From: Deltaproteobacteria bacterium
Lineage (GTDB): Bacteria > Myxococcota > UBA796 > SXON01
NCBI GenBank assembly: GCA_947483545.1
Contig: CANKNP010000254.1
Location: 1-7,889 of the forward strand
DNA length: 7,889 nt
Direction of reading: 5' to 3'
Shown here: positions 1 to 6,512 of the stretch, one piece after another
Position numbering within the stretch: the stretch's first letter is position 1
Layout: each line of letters begins with the position of its first letter
The notes under the pieces: model-generated
Seen by the model: the letters and a program-made list of their open reading frames with translations, nothing else
Told to the model about the DNA's origin: nothing
Database searches by the model: none
Position numbers and translations under genes: made by a program

Positions 1-1068
1 CGGGGGGCCGAGCCCGCCGTAGTCTCGCCGCAGGGGCGTGCCGAGCAGGCCGACGAACAGGCGGCCGGTGGCGATGCCGATGGAGGATGCGCCTGTCTCC
101 TGCATCGCCAGCGCCGCGCGCACAGCCCGAACGGCATCGTCCCCGTGCGCGCGGCCGGGGAGCCCGAAGGCCGCGACGAGCGTGGAACCCTTCTCGTCCA
201 TCACTACGCCGAGCGCGTCGCCCCCAAAGCGCGCGAGGACGTCCACGCGACGGCTGACTTCGGCCTGCAAGGTGTCCGGATCGAGGATCCCGCCGCCTTC
301 GGCGGGGAGCGTGACGAAGAGCACCGTGGTGGTGCGGAACTCGTCCAGCCATCCGGCCTGACCCGCGGCCTCCCGCTCGAGCACAACTCGGGGCAGCCAA
401 GGCCGCAGTGCCGCGAGGGGGAGCGTCGGTGGGGCGGTTCGAGCGCCGGGCGGAGGAGAAGCAGGCGGGCTCGGGGCCAGCGCATAGGAGCCGCCCGCGC
501 GGGGCTCGCCATCGACCTGCAAGAACGCGCGGGCGGCGGCGGACACGACGATCTCGCCGGGTTGGGCCGCGCCGTGGGGGACGGCGAGCTGCGCCACCGC
601 ATCGCCGCCAAGCACCGCGATGCCACGCCCCTCCTGACCCCGCAGCGCCCACGTCAACACGTCGCCGAAGCCGATGGAGACACGCTGAGCGAGCCCGGTG
701 CTGGACCGAGCCTGGATGGCTCGGGCGCAGCCAACCGCGGCGGTCACAGGCCCCTTGCGCTCGTTCTCGGTCACGAACACGACAAGCAACGCATCCCCAG
801 CGAACGCCGCGACATCCCCGCCCCAGCCATGCACCTCCTCCACGATGCCGCCGAAGTGGGCATCCAGGAGCTGGCGAAGCTGCTCGGCGCCCTCCGGTCC
901 GGCCGCAGCGTAGCGCTCCGTCAGGCTGGTGAACCCGACGAGGTCGATGAACAGCGTGGCACCTTCCTCGCGCCAGGCTGCGGGCAACGACGCGACCTGC
1001 CCCGCCGCGATCCGGCGTAACAGCCACGACGGGAGAAAGGCGGCGGGCGTCTCCGGGGCGGTTGGCAC
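1..1068 (-). CDS. Soluble-adenylyl-cyclase-like protein, tandem cyclase domains (partial, 3' end outside window)
   Basis: Open frame of 356 codons from a GTG at 1068 to the window edge with no stop; the gene continues to the left. Two class III cyclase homology domains are visible. C1 (about residues 34-186) has FIDLVGFT with Asp42, GGDVAAFAGDALLVVF with Asp92, and a VLGGDAV...GEIVVS segment. C2 (about 244-356+) has DEKGSTLVAAFGLPG and GIATGRLFVGLLGTPLRRDYG. A Pro-rich linker (about 198-217) separates them. This order and these motifs match the C1-C2 pair of soluble adenylyl cyclase, where two Asp of C1 hold the metal ions. Such proteins usually continue into a P-loop ATPase and TPR region, which would lie outside the window. 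The Lys that reads adenine four residues before the second Asp in human sAC is Ala88 here. The start is supported by an in-frame TAG four codons upstream and by AGGA (minus strand, 1076-1079) seven bases before GTG. Activity on ATP is likely but not shown. Confidence 0.88.
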   Translation of the reverse strand, partial: MPTAPETPAAFLPSWLLRRIAAGQVASLPAAWREEGATLFIDLVGFTSLTERYAAAGPEGAEQLRQLLDAHFGGIVEEVHGWGGDVAAFAGDALLVVFVTENERKGPVTAAVGCARAIQARSSTGLAQRVSIGFGDVLTWALRGQEGRGIAVLGGDAVAQLAVPHGAAQPGEIVVSAAARAFLQVDGEPRAGGSYALAPSPPASPPPGARTAPPTLPLAALRPWLPRVVLEREAAGQAGWLDEFRTTTVLFVTLPAEGGGILDPDTLQAEVSRRVDVLARFGGDALGVVMDEKGSTLVAAFGLPGRAHGDDAVRAVRAALAMQETGASSIGIATGRLFVGLLGTPLRRDYGGLGPP

Positions 1069-1136
1069 GCTCTCATCCTACCATCCGCGCCGCGGGGGGC
1101 GGGGGGAGCGTGGTATACGCGGGCGCGGAGCAGCCG
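1069..1136. promoter_or_regulatory. Divergent spacer between cyclase and oxidoreductase genes
   Basis: These 68 bases separate two divergently read genes and must hold both start regions. An AGGA on the minus strand (1076-1079) serves the cyclase GTG. A GGAG on the plus strand (1127-1130) sits six bases before the oxidoreductase ATG. The only AT-rich spot is a GTATAC palindrome at 1113-1118, which gives a weak -10-like TATACG/TATACC in both directions. I see no matching -35 box on either strand, so the promoter reading is tentative. The rest is G/C runs. Confidence 0.3.
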
Positions 1137-4103
1137 ATGCCGACACGAGTGGCCATCTTGGGAGGCGGGCCTGCGGGCCTCGCGACAGCGCTTGAATTGA
1201 CCGACCCGCGGCGCGGCGTGGTGTGCGATGTCACGATCTACCAACAGGGTGGCCGCCTCGGTGGGAAGTGCGCCAGCAGCCGCAACCCTGCGGTGGGGGA
1301 GCGGAACGAGGAGCACGGATTGCACGTGTGGTTCGGCTGCTACGAGAATGCCTTCGGCGTGATGGCGCGCGTCTACGAGGATCATCCGAGCCCCCCGTTC
1401 CCGACCATCTGGGATGCGTTCACGCCCCGTCCGTACACCGTGCTGGGTCAGGGCACTGCGCCGAACTTTGACCGTTGGGAGGTGAATTTTCCGTCCATGC
1501 CCGGACGCCCGGGGGACGGCTCCCCCCTGCGCGAGCCCACCGATGTCATCGGGTTCATGCTGGAGGTGTTCTACGCAATGGTGATCTCAGCGCTCGAAGG
1601 CGCCAGGGCCGCCACGACCTCTCTGTTTCGGGACGCCGCGCTGCTCACGTTGGAGCTCGAATTCCGCGCCCTGATGTCGCCGATCTTGATGCTCCCTGGC
1701 GCGCGGGCCGCCGACGCCTTGCTCACGCTGGCGAACGCGGTGGGTGGACTCACGTTGATGGACGTGCTGGGGGACGCCTTCGCGCGGGTCATCCTGGAGA
1801 TCGCAGGGGGGGTGCCGGCGATCGCCAAGCCCATCGCGGCAGCCGACATCCTGCTCGCGGGGCTGCGCGGGCTGCTCAGCACACGGGACAACGCACTGAA
1901 GGATCTGGACTTCGACGTACTCGACAAGTACGAGTTCAGCGACTGGCTGAAGCGCAACGGCGCGCGGCAGGAGAGCCTTGACTCTGCGTTTATCCGGGCC
2001 GTCTACGAGTGTATGTTTGAGTACACGAACGGGGACCGGAAGCAGCCGAGCTACGCCGCAGGCGTGGCCTTGCGGGCGATGCTCCGAATCGGGGCGACGT
2101 ACAAGGGGGAGGTGCTCTATCTACCGAAGGCGGGGGTGGGAGAGCTCGTGATCTCGCCGATCTACGAGGTATTGCGCGCCCGAGGCGTCACGTTCAAGTT
2201 CTTCCACCGGGTCATGTCGCTGGAGCCGGACGCCTCGGGCGACGGCATCGGCTCCGTGGTGCTCTCCGAGCAGGCGCTCGTGACCGCGGGCGAGTACCAC
2301 CCGCTCGTCGCGTTGCACCTCGGCGGGATCGACATGAAGGTCTGGCGCTCCGAGCCGGACTGGTCCCAGCTCTTCGGGGGGGTCCCCTCCCCCAAGCCGG
2401 ACTTCGAGTCCTACTGGGACGCGACCTCCATCGGGACGCGCACCTTGGTGGCCGGCACCGACTTTGACACCGTGGTGCTCGCGATCCCGGTCACCGCGCT
2501 CCGGGAGGTGGCCGCCCCGCTGATCGCGATCCGCTCCGCCTGGCGGAACATGGTGAACGCGATGCCCGGCGTGCCGAATTGCGCGATGCAGCTTTGGATG
2601 GATCGCTCGGTCGCCCAACTGGGCTGGACCGAAGCCCCCGCTCTCGACGCCGGACCCACGCCCTTCGACGTGTGGTGCGACATGTCGGAGTCGCTCCTGT
2701 ACGAGAACTGGCCTTCGGCGAGCGCGCCCCGGTCTGCCCACTACCTGTGTGGCGTTCTGGAGACGGACCTGCACTTGAGGGACCGCACCCAAACCTCGAC
2801 ACCGCACGAGGCCGCGGCGCAGGTCCGGAACCGCGCGATCGCGTTCTTGGAGACCGATGCCTACGCGCTCTGGCCGGGGGTCTACGCCCCGGGTCAGGTC
2901 TTCCGGTGGGATTGCCTCGTCGCGCCGGCCGGGGTTTTACGCCAGCAGCGCATCGACCACCAGTTCCTCCGCGCCAACATCGACCCCTCCGAGGTCACGC
3001 ACGCCTCGCCCCCAGGATCGACCGCCCAGCGGCTCTACGCAGGGCACTCGCAGTTCAACAACCTCGTCCTCGCGGGCGACTGGGTGCGAAACGGCCTGAA
3101 TTCGGCGGCGATCGAAGCGGCGATCATGGGAGGGCGTCAAGCGGCCCGCGCGATCACCCACGGCAGCTGGTCGGTCCCCGGCGAGTATTGGATGTCCAGG
3201 CCCCCTGCATACCTTCCGGCGCTTGGCGCACCACCACCGCTGGCCCCCACCTACGTCGATCGCGTAGGCCGTGGCGAGCAGGCGATGCCCTTCCCCGGCG
3301 TCATGAGGGACGCCGATCTCCAGGTGTTCGTGCTCCAAGGCCAAGCGGCGCGCGCCCAATCGCTCGTGGACAGGTTTCTCAACAATCCGAGCGGCCAACC
3401 TGGCAAGTACGTCGTGGACACCGACATGGTGCTGGTCTCGTTCATGGACGCGAAGATGACCAGCGGGGGCGCTTCCGTCGGTTGGCTGCCCGACCGGGAG
3501 TGCGCCGTGTGGATCGCGGTCAAGTCCGGCGGACGGCGGCTGTTCTGGATGCCTTACATCCTGGTGGACACCTCCATCGCGATGGTGACGGGCCGGGAGA
3601 TTTGGGGGTTCGCGAAGGAGCTTGGCCGGATGGACTACGCGCCGGGGGTCTGGCGAGCCCTCGGGACGACCTTCGACCCGCTGGACGCGGCCACGAAAGG
3701 CGTGGAAGGTGAGCTTGTGGTCGCCGAGCAGACGGGCATACCCGGCCTGATCGGCGGTCTGGTGTCGAGCATCAGCGGACTGGCCGGGCTGGCGGCTGGT
3801 TTTCTCGTGGACGAGCTGTTCGGGGTCCCCCAGCCGCGCGTTGTGAACCTGAAGCAATTCCGCGACGCGAGCGCTCCCGGGAAAGCAGCCTACCAATCCA
3901 TCGTGGAGAGCCGGTTCGACATCACGAACCTCGTCTCTGCCGGGATCATGGCCGGCACCTTCGAGGTGCGGTTTCCTGTACACGCGAGCCACAGCATCGC
4001 GCCGGATCTCGGCTTGCAGGTGGTCAACCCCGTGCTCGCGGCGTTTACGATCCGGATGGATTTTGAGGCGCTGGCGGGGGTGGAGGTTTGGAAGGCGCGG
4101 TGA
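1137..4103 (+). CDS. Fusion protein: carotenoid-desaturase-type FAD oxidoreductase plus acetoacetate-decarboxylase-like domain
   Basis: A protein of 988 residues. N-terminal oxidoreductase (about 1-675): dinucleotide-binding VAILGGGPAGLATALE (GxGxxG at residues 9-14), GGRLGGK at 38-44, an EEHGLHVWFGCYEN stretch typical of phytoene-desaturase/amine-oxidase relatives, a hydrophobic helical insertion at about 137-250, and the closing FAD motif LAGDWVRNGLNSAAIEAA (Asp648). C-terminal domain (about 700-985): resembles the acetoacetate decarboxylase superfamily, with VDTSIAMVTGREIWGFAKELG. Lys827 aligns with the Schiff-base Lys of that family, but the next residue is Glu828 where decarboxylases have a second Lys. 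A Gly-rich hydrophobic segment (867-895) may touch membrane. ATG at 1137 is preferred over the in-frame TTG at 1062, because GGAG lies six bases upstream and the Rossmann strand begins at residue 4. The substrate is unknown; a lipid, polyketide or isoprenoid is a guess from family membership. The gene is divergent from the cyclase and ends 3 bp from the opposing hydrolase gene. Confidence 0.9.
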   Translation: MPTRVAILGGGPAGLATALELTDPRRGVVCDVTIYQQGGRLGGKCASSRNPAVGERNEEHGLHVWFGCYENAFGVMARVYEDHPSPPFPTIWDAFTPRPYTVLGQGTAPNFDRWEVNFPSMPGRPGDGSPLREPTDVIGFMLEVFYAMVISALEGARAATTSLFRDAALLTLELEFRALMSPILMLPGARAADALLTLANAVGGLTLMDVLGDAFARVILEIAGGVPAIAKPIAAADILLAGLRGLLSTRDNALKDLDFDVLDKYEFSDWLKRNGARQESLDSAFIRAVYECMFEYTNGDRKQPSYAAGVALRAMLRIGATYKGEVLYLPKAGVGELVISPIYEVLRARGVTFKFFHRVMSLEPDASGDGIGSVVLSEQALVTAGEYHPLVALHLGGIDMKVWRSEPDWSQLFGGVPSPKPDFESYWDATSIGTRTLVAGTDFDTVVLAIPVTALREVAAPLIAIRSAWRNMVNAMPGVPNCAMQLWMDRSVAQLGWTEAPALDAGPTPFDVWCDMSESLLYENWPSASAPRSAHYLCGVLETDLHLRDRTQTSTPHEAAAQVRNRAIAFLETDAYALWPGVYAPGQVFRWDCLVAPAGVLRQQRIDHQFLRANIDPSEVTHASPPGSTAQRLYAGHSQFNNLVLAGDWVRNGLNSAAIEAAIMGGRQAARAITHGSWSVPGEYWMSRPPAYLPALGAPPPLAPTYVDRVGRGEQAMPFPGVMRDADLQVFVLQGQAARAQSLVDRFLNNPSGQPGKYVVDTDMVLVSFMDAKMTSGGASVGWLPDRECAVWIAVKSGGRRLFWMPYILVDTSIAMVTGREIWGFAKELGRMDYAPGVWRALGTTFDPLDAATKGVEGELVVAEQTGIPGLIGGLVSSISGLAGLAAGFLVDELFGVPQPRVVNLKQFRDASAPGKAAYQSIVESRFDITNLVSAGIMAGTFEVRFPVHASHSIAPDLGLQVVNPVLAAFTIRMDFEALAGVEVWKAR

Positions 4104-4106
4104 TGC

Positions 4107-5600
4107 TCACTCCCCAAGCCCAAACACCTTGTAAAGGTGCGCCCACCCGCCCTGATCCGCGACACCTGCCCGCGTCACATTGAAGACGTTGCTGTACGAG
4201 TCCATGGTCGGCGTATCGGTCGGCAGCGGACCGGAGGTGAAGTCCTCGCTGATGAACAGGTGCAACGTGCCAGGAACCCCCGCCGTGATCCCGAAGGTCT
4301 CGTTGGCCACCGTCGTGACCGCGAGCTCGTAATACCTTAGGGCGACGTCGCCATCCGACCAGATCCAAGTAGGCACCGCACTCTGCCAGGCCGTGGCGTC
4401 AAAAACGTGCGCGGAGAGCGTCGAGACACACATGCCATCGTCGCAGTATTGGATCGACCCGTCCTCCTGTAGCGTGGCGTAGCCGAACAGCCCCGCTGTG
4501 CTCTCCGGGATGGTCTGGGTGCCCATCGACACGCCCTCCGACGAGCTGTTCATGAAGCTGACGACGCTGAACCCATCGTTGAGCAGGTCGTTGTTGTCCA
4601 TGTGCCGCATCAAGTAGGCCACGGCGGTATTGTCGAGGTACCCACCGTCCGCCACCCGAAGGGTCGAACTGGCGGCCAACGTCGTATGGCCGGACTTGGC
4701 GACTGTGGAGATGAAATTGACGCCGGAGGTGGTGAGCTCGATGGGGGGGGCCAGATCTGAGCCCATGTACGAGACTGCAAAGCTGCCTGTAGAGAGGACC
4801 GACTCTTCGACGGCCCGCTCGCTGGCGACCGCGGCAGGGGCGGCGGAGGAGGCGACGGTCGCGTCGATCACCGGTACGTTCGCGGGGTGCGTCGCGGAGA
4901 GCGCAACCGGGACGTAGCTCGTCCCCCAACGCGGGCTCTCGTACGTCGCGATCAGGTCGCCCGCCCCGAACAAATCCGGCGCCGTGCGCGTCGAGTCGAT
5001 GCTGGAGAAATACATTGGCGTGAAGTTCTGAACGAGCGGCAAACTGCTGTCGGCCCGGGTAACCAAATAGGACTGCGTCAAGGTGTAGTATTGTGTGAGC
5101 ACAACATCGTCCGTGAGCAACGAGGCGGCCACCACCAAATCTTTGCCGTCCGCCCAGGCCTGGCGGTCGCCGTCAAGCGTGACGCCATCGAGCTCCACGT
5201 TCATGTCGAACGGCTTGTAGACCACCTCCTCCACAAACTCCTGCCAGTTCAAGGAGTCGGAACCTGCCAGGTTCATCATCGCGTAGTACGGGGTGAGGTA
5301 GGGTACGGAGTTGCATATGAGGGCCTGCGGTGCGGACCACCCCGCGCAAGGGTCCTCGGTATTGAAGATTGTCTTCGTCTGCCCGATGTAGCCGGTGGTC
5401 AGCCATGCATCGCGACCCGTCTCGAGCGACGTGCGAAACTTCTCCGAGTAGGAGAGTTGGGTCAGGAACCAGCTCCCGCCAGAGTTGGCAGAGATGACCT
5501 CTACGTTCGCGAAAATGGTCGCCATTGTCGGGTCGTCCGAGGCGTCGAGCATACCGGACAACCAACCGGCGAGGGCCGTGTGCGAATGCCACCCCCCCCC
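4107..5600 (-). CDS. Downstream reading frame: patatin/cPLA2-like catalytic domain
   Basis: This frame has no stop from well before the G tract to TGA at 4107-4109; only the part after the tract is meaningful. It carries the GGG turn, then WHSHTALAGWLSGML, then VISANSGGSWFLTQL with the nucleophile Ser (codon 5483-5481) in a variant of GxSxG. About 280 residues later comes RVADGGYLDNTAVAYL with the dyad Asp (codon 4649-4647). The long spacing and the SGGSWF wording look closer to cPLA2/lysophospholipase-type enzymes than to short plant-type patatins. Two Cys pairs (DPCAGW/LICNSV and YCDDGMC) would suit an exported, oxidised protein. If the frame break is real, the only nearby restart is an ATG at 5552, which would give a protein without signal peptide or oxyanion glycines and therefore probably inactive. 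The gene ends tail to tail with the oxidoreductase. Confidence 0.8.
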   Translation of the reverse strand, partial: GGGWHSHTALAGWLSGMLDASDDPTMATIFANVEVISANSGGSWFLTQLSYSEKFRTSLETGRDAWLTTGYIGQTKTIFNTEDPCAGWSAPQALICNSVPYLTPYYAMMNLAGSDSLNWQEFVEEVVYKPFDMNVELDGVTLDGDRQAWADGKDLVVAASLLTDDVVLTQYYTLTQSYLVTRADSSLPLVQNFTPMYFSSIDSTRTAPDLFGAGDLIATYESPRWGTSYVPVALSATHPANVPVIDATVASSAAPAAVASERAVEESVLSTGSFAVSYMGSDLAPPIELTTSGVNFISTVAKSGHTTLAASSTLRVADGGYLDNTAVAYLMRHMDNNDLLNDGFSVVSFMNSSSEGVSMGTQTIPESTAGLFGYATLQEDGSIQYCDDGMCVSTLSAHVFDATAWQSAVPTWIWSDGDVALRYYELAVTTVANETFGITAGVPGTLHLFISEDFTSGPLPTDTPTMDSYSNVFNVTRAGVADQGGWAHLYKVFGLGE

Positions 5601-6243
5601 CTGAAAAAGCGACGTACACCGGGTCGGGTTCGGGGGGAATGTAGCCGTCGGACAGGTCTTCGATCTCGGCCACCACATCATCGATGAACAGCGAGACGAC
5701 CCCTGCATCGACCGGCGCTTCGGGGGGGATGTATTGTTCGTCATCGGGGAGGCGCTCGCCCGTCGCCGCATCGCTGAGCGGAAGGGCACAGACCGTGTAG
5801 ACGAGGTCGTCGCCGGTCAACACCGGCTCGTACAACGCGACGACCGCATGGCGGCTTTGGGCGTCCGCGACGTCGTCCCAGGCCACGATGGCGTTGGGGG
5901 ACCCGCCGGTCTCTTCCGTGAAAAGATCGGGGAACAGCGCCACGTACTCGGAGGTCGGCATCGAGAACGTGGTGCGCTCGGGTCGCTCGGTGAACCAGAG
6001 CGTCTCGGGGTCGATCGTCACCATCGTCATGCGGCCCGACCAGAGCCCTTCGTCCCGAATGCACTCGGCCGAGAGCGCAGCGTCGAAGGAGAATCGGACA
6101 TCCTCGGCGTCCTGGAACATCAGCCAGCCTGGGGCGGACTCCTCCGGCTCCGACAGCACGGGGTGCGGATCCTCTGCGGTCTCCAAGGCGCCGCAGCTGA
6201 CGAGGGGGGCGAGGGCGAGGGCAGCGAGGCGCGAGCGGATCAA
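5173..6243 (-). CDS. Upstream reading frame: lipoprotein signal, unnamed N-terminal domain, start of hydrolase domain
   Basis: As given, this frame encodes 356 residues, of which 1-217 are genuine and the last ~139 are the wrong frame after the G tract. It begins MIRSRLAALALAPLVSC: Arg-containing n-region, short hydrophobic core, and lipobox LVSC with Cys17, pointing to a lipid-anchored envelope protein. Start is TTG at 6243: GGAG lies six bases upstream and a promoter lies just beyond that. A longer in-frame start at 6294 would place the TTG inside the -35 box. Residues about 20-180 form an acidic beta-rich-looking domain (LWFTERPERTTF, PNAIVAWDD, LVYTVCALPL) that I do not recognise by name. 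Residues 205-217 (PVYVAFSGGG) begin the hydrolase fold. Confidence 0.75.
   Translation of the reverse strand: MIRSRLAALALAPLVSCGALETAEDPHPVLSEPEESAPGWLMFQDAEDVRFSFDAALSAECIRDEGLWSGRMTMVTIDPETLWFTERPERTTFSMPTSEYVALFPDLFTEETGGSPNAIVAWDDVADAQSRHAVVALYEPVLTGDDLVYTVCALPLSDAATGERLPDDEQYIPPEAPVDAGVVSLFIDDVVAEIEDLSDGYIPPEPDPVYVAFSGGGVAFAHGPRRLVVRYARRLGRPDNGDHFRERRGHLCQLWRELVPDPTLLLGEVSHVARDGSRCMADHRLHRADEDNLQYRGPLRGVVRTAGPHMQLRTLPHPVLRDDEPGRFRLLELAGVCGGGGLQAVRHERGARWRHA
5592..5601 (-). repeat. Homopolymer of ten G (C on plus strand) in the hydrolase gene
   Basis: Ten identical bases follow the codon for Ser214 and encode the three oxyanion-hole glycines. With ten G the frame moves to GTG-GCA-TTC and loses the hydrolase. 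With nine (or twelve) it reads into TGG-CAT-TCG and keeps the rest of the domain. Nine gives the family-typical SGGGW. Tracts this long are prone both to polymerase slippage in cells and to miscounting by sequencers. Confidence 0.9.
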
Positions 6244-6249
6244 GGCGGT

Positions 6250-6253
6250 CTCC
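6250..6253 (-). promoter_or_regulatory. Ribosome binding site fixing the TTG start of the hydrolase lipoprotein
   Basis: GGAG on the minus strand, six bases before TTG at 6243. It selects this rare start over the longer in-frame TTG at 6294 and yields a clean 17-residue lipoprotein leader. Confidence 0.65.
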
Positions 6254-6265
6254 AAAAGGGGGGCC

Positions 6266-6294
6266 GTTCTATGGCCAGCGGGCGCGGCTGACAA
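6266..6294 (-). promoter_or_regulatory. Sigma70-like promoter for the hydrolase lipoprotein gene
   Basis: On the minus strand TTGTCA (6294-6289, five of six matches to TTGACA) is followed after exactly 17 bases by TAGAAC (6271-6266, four of six to TATAAT). The -10 ends 22 bases before the TTG start, leaving a short leader containing the ribosome binding site. No operator-like dyad is obvious over it. It is found by eye only, in a GC-rich background where chance matches are less frequent. Confidence 0.45.
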
Positions 6295-6512
6295 GGTGGG
6301 TCACCTGGCAGACCGGGCAACCCCCACCGCCCCGATGATCTCACGACACAGCCCATCGTTCGAATCCCCGAGGTGGGGTGGGCGGGGGAGCAGTGCGCGG
6401 CGGGTGTCGGGGGCTTGGTCGTCGGGGAGGGGCGCCCACGGCCCGCGTGAACGGCGCCCAAATCCCCCCGAGCCGCCCACGATCTCCAACCGCCCCCGCG
6501 TTACCCGACCCC
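6295..6512. other. Remaining divergent spacer upstream of the metallophosphoesterase
   Basis: No gene is supported here. Open frames exist on both strands, but codon third positions are mixed and no family is recognisable. A weak nested dyad is present: CCCCACC (6322-6328) with GGTGGGG (6372-6378), enclosing CGATG (6333-6337) with CATCG (6354-6358). No promoter for the plus-strand gene stands out. Confidence 0.4.

Larger units (their letters stand above)
4107..6243 (-). pseudogene. Patatin/cPLA2-like lipoprotein hydrolase, frame-disrupted at a G10 tract (whole locus)
   Basis: The two reading frames below are one gene. The upstream frame runs to ...VYVAFSGGG and then leaves homology. The downstream frame resumes at once with W-HSHTALAGWLSGML and continues to a TGA at 4107-4109. 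Removing one G from the run at 5592-5601 joins them into a single 711-residue protein: signal peptide 1-16, lipidated Cys17, an unnamed extracytoplasmic domain (about 20-205), oxyanion glycines 215-217, nucleophile Ser254 in ANSGGSW, and catalytic-dyad Asp532 in VADGGYLDN. This is the order of patatin/cPLA2 serine hydrolases, which cleave acyl esters of phospholipids or other lipids. The usual Arg after GGG-x is His here. The break could be a sequencing or assembly error, a real mutation, or a slippage switch; the sequence alone does not decide. Other motifs look intact, which argues against an old pseudogene. Confidence 0.82.

Noticed and set aside
145..1020. Long plus-strand open frame (291 codons) and overlapping frames in 38-932
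   Set aside because: It is antisense to the cyclase gene, whose frame shows clear cyclase motifs. The plus-strand products are low-complexity Arg/Gly/Ala-rich, as expected of shadows in GC-rich DNA.
1062..1136. Upstream extension of the oxidoreductase to TTG at 1062
   Set aside because: It adds 25 low-quality residues ahead of the Rossmann strand and overlaps the cyclase start. The ATG at 1137 has a proper ribosome binding site.
2579..3712. 377-codon plus-strand frame inside the oxidoreductase
   Set aside because: It is a +1 shadow of the 1137-4103 gene with Arg/Pro/Gly-rich content and no recognisable fold.
2937..3992. 351-codon minus-strand frame opposite the oxidoreductase
   Set aside because: It is rich in His/Arg/Gly/Val without motifs, and the opposite strand encodes well-defined FAD and decarboxylase-like motifs.
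4743..4750. A second homopolymer (eight G, plus strand) in the hydrolase gene as another frame break
   Set aside because: The minus-strand frame reads through it smoothly as ...SDLAPPIELT..., with homology-like sequence continuing on both sides.
4887..6291. Plus-strand frames of 266 and 185 codons opposite the hydrolase
   Set aside because: They are shadows of the minus-strand lipoprotein gene, with composition typical of antisense frames and no start signals.
6350..6372. GTTCGAATCC, resembling a tRNA T-loop
   Set aside because: The five bases before it (CATCG) do not pair with the five after (CCCCG), and no acceptor or anticodon stem can be built on either strand.
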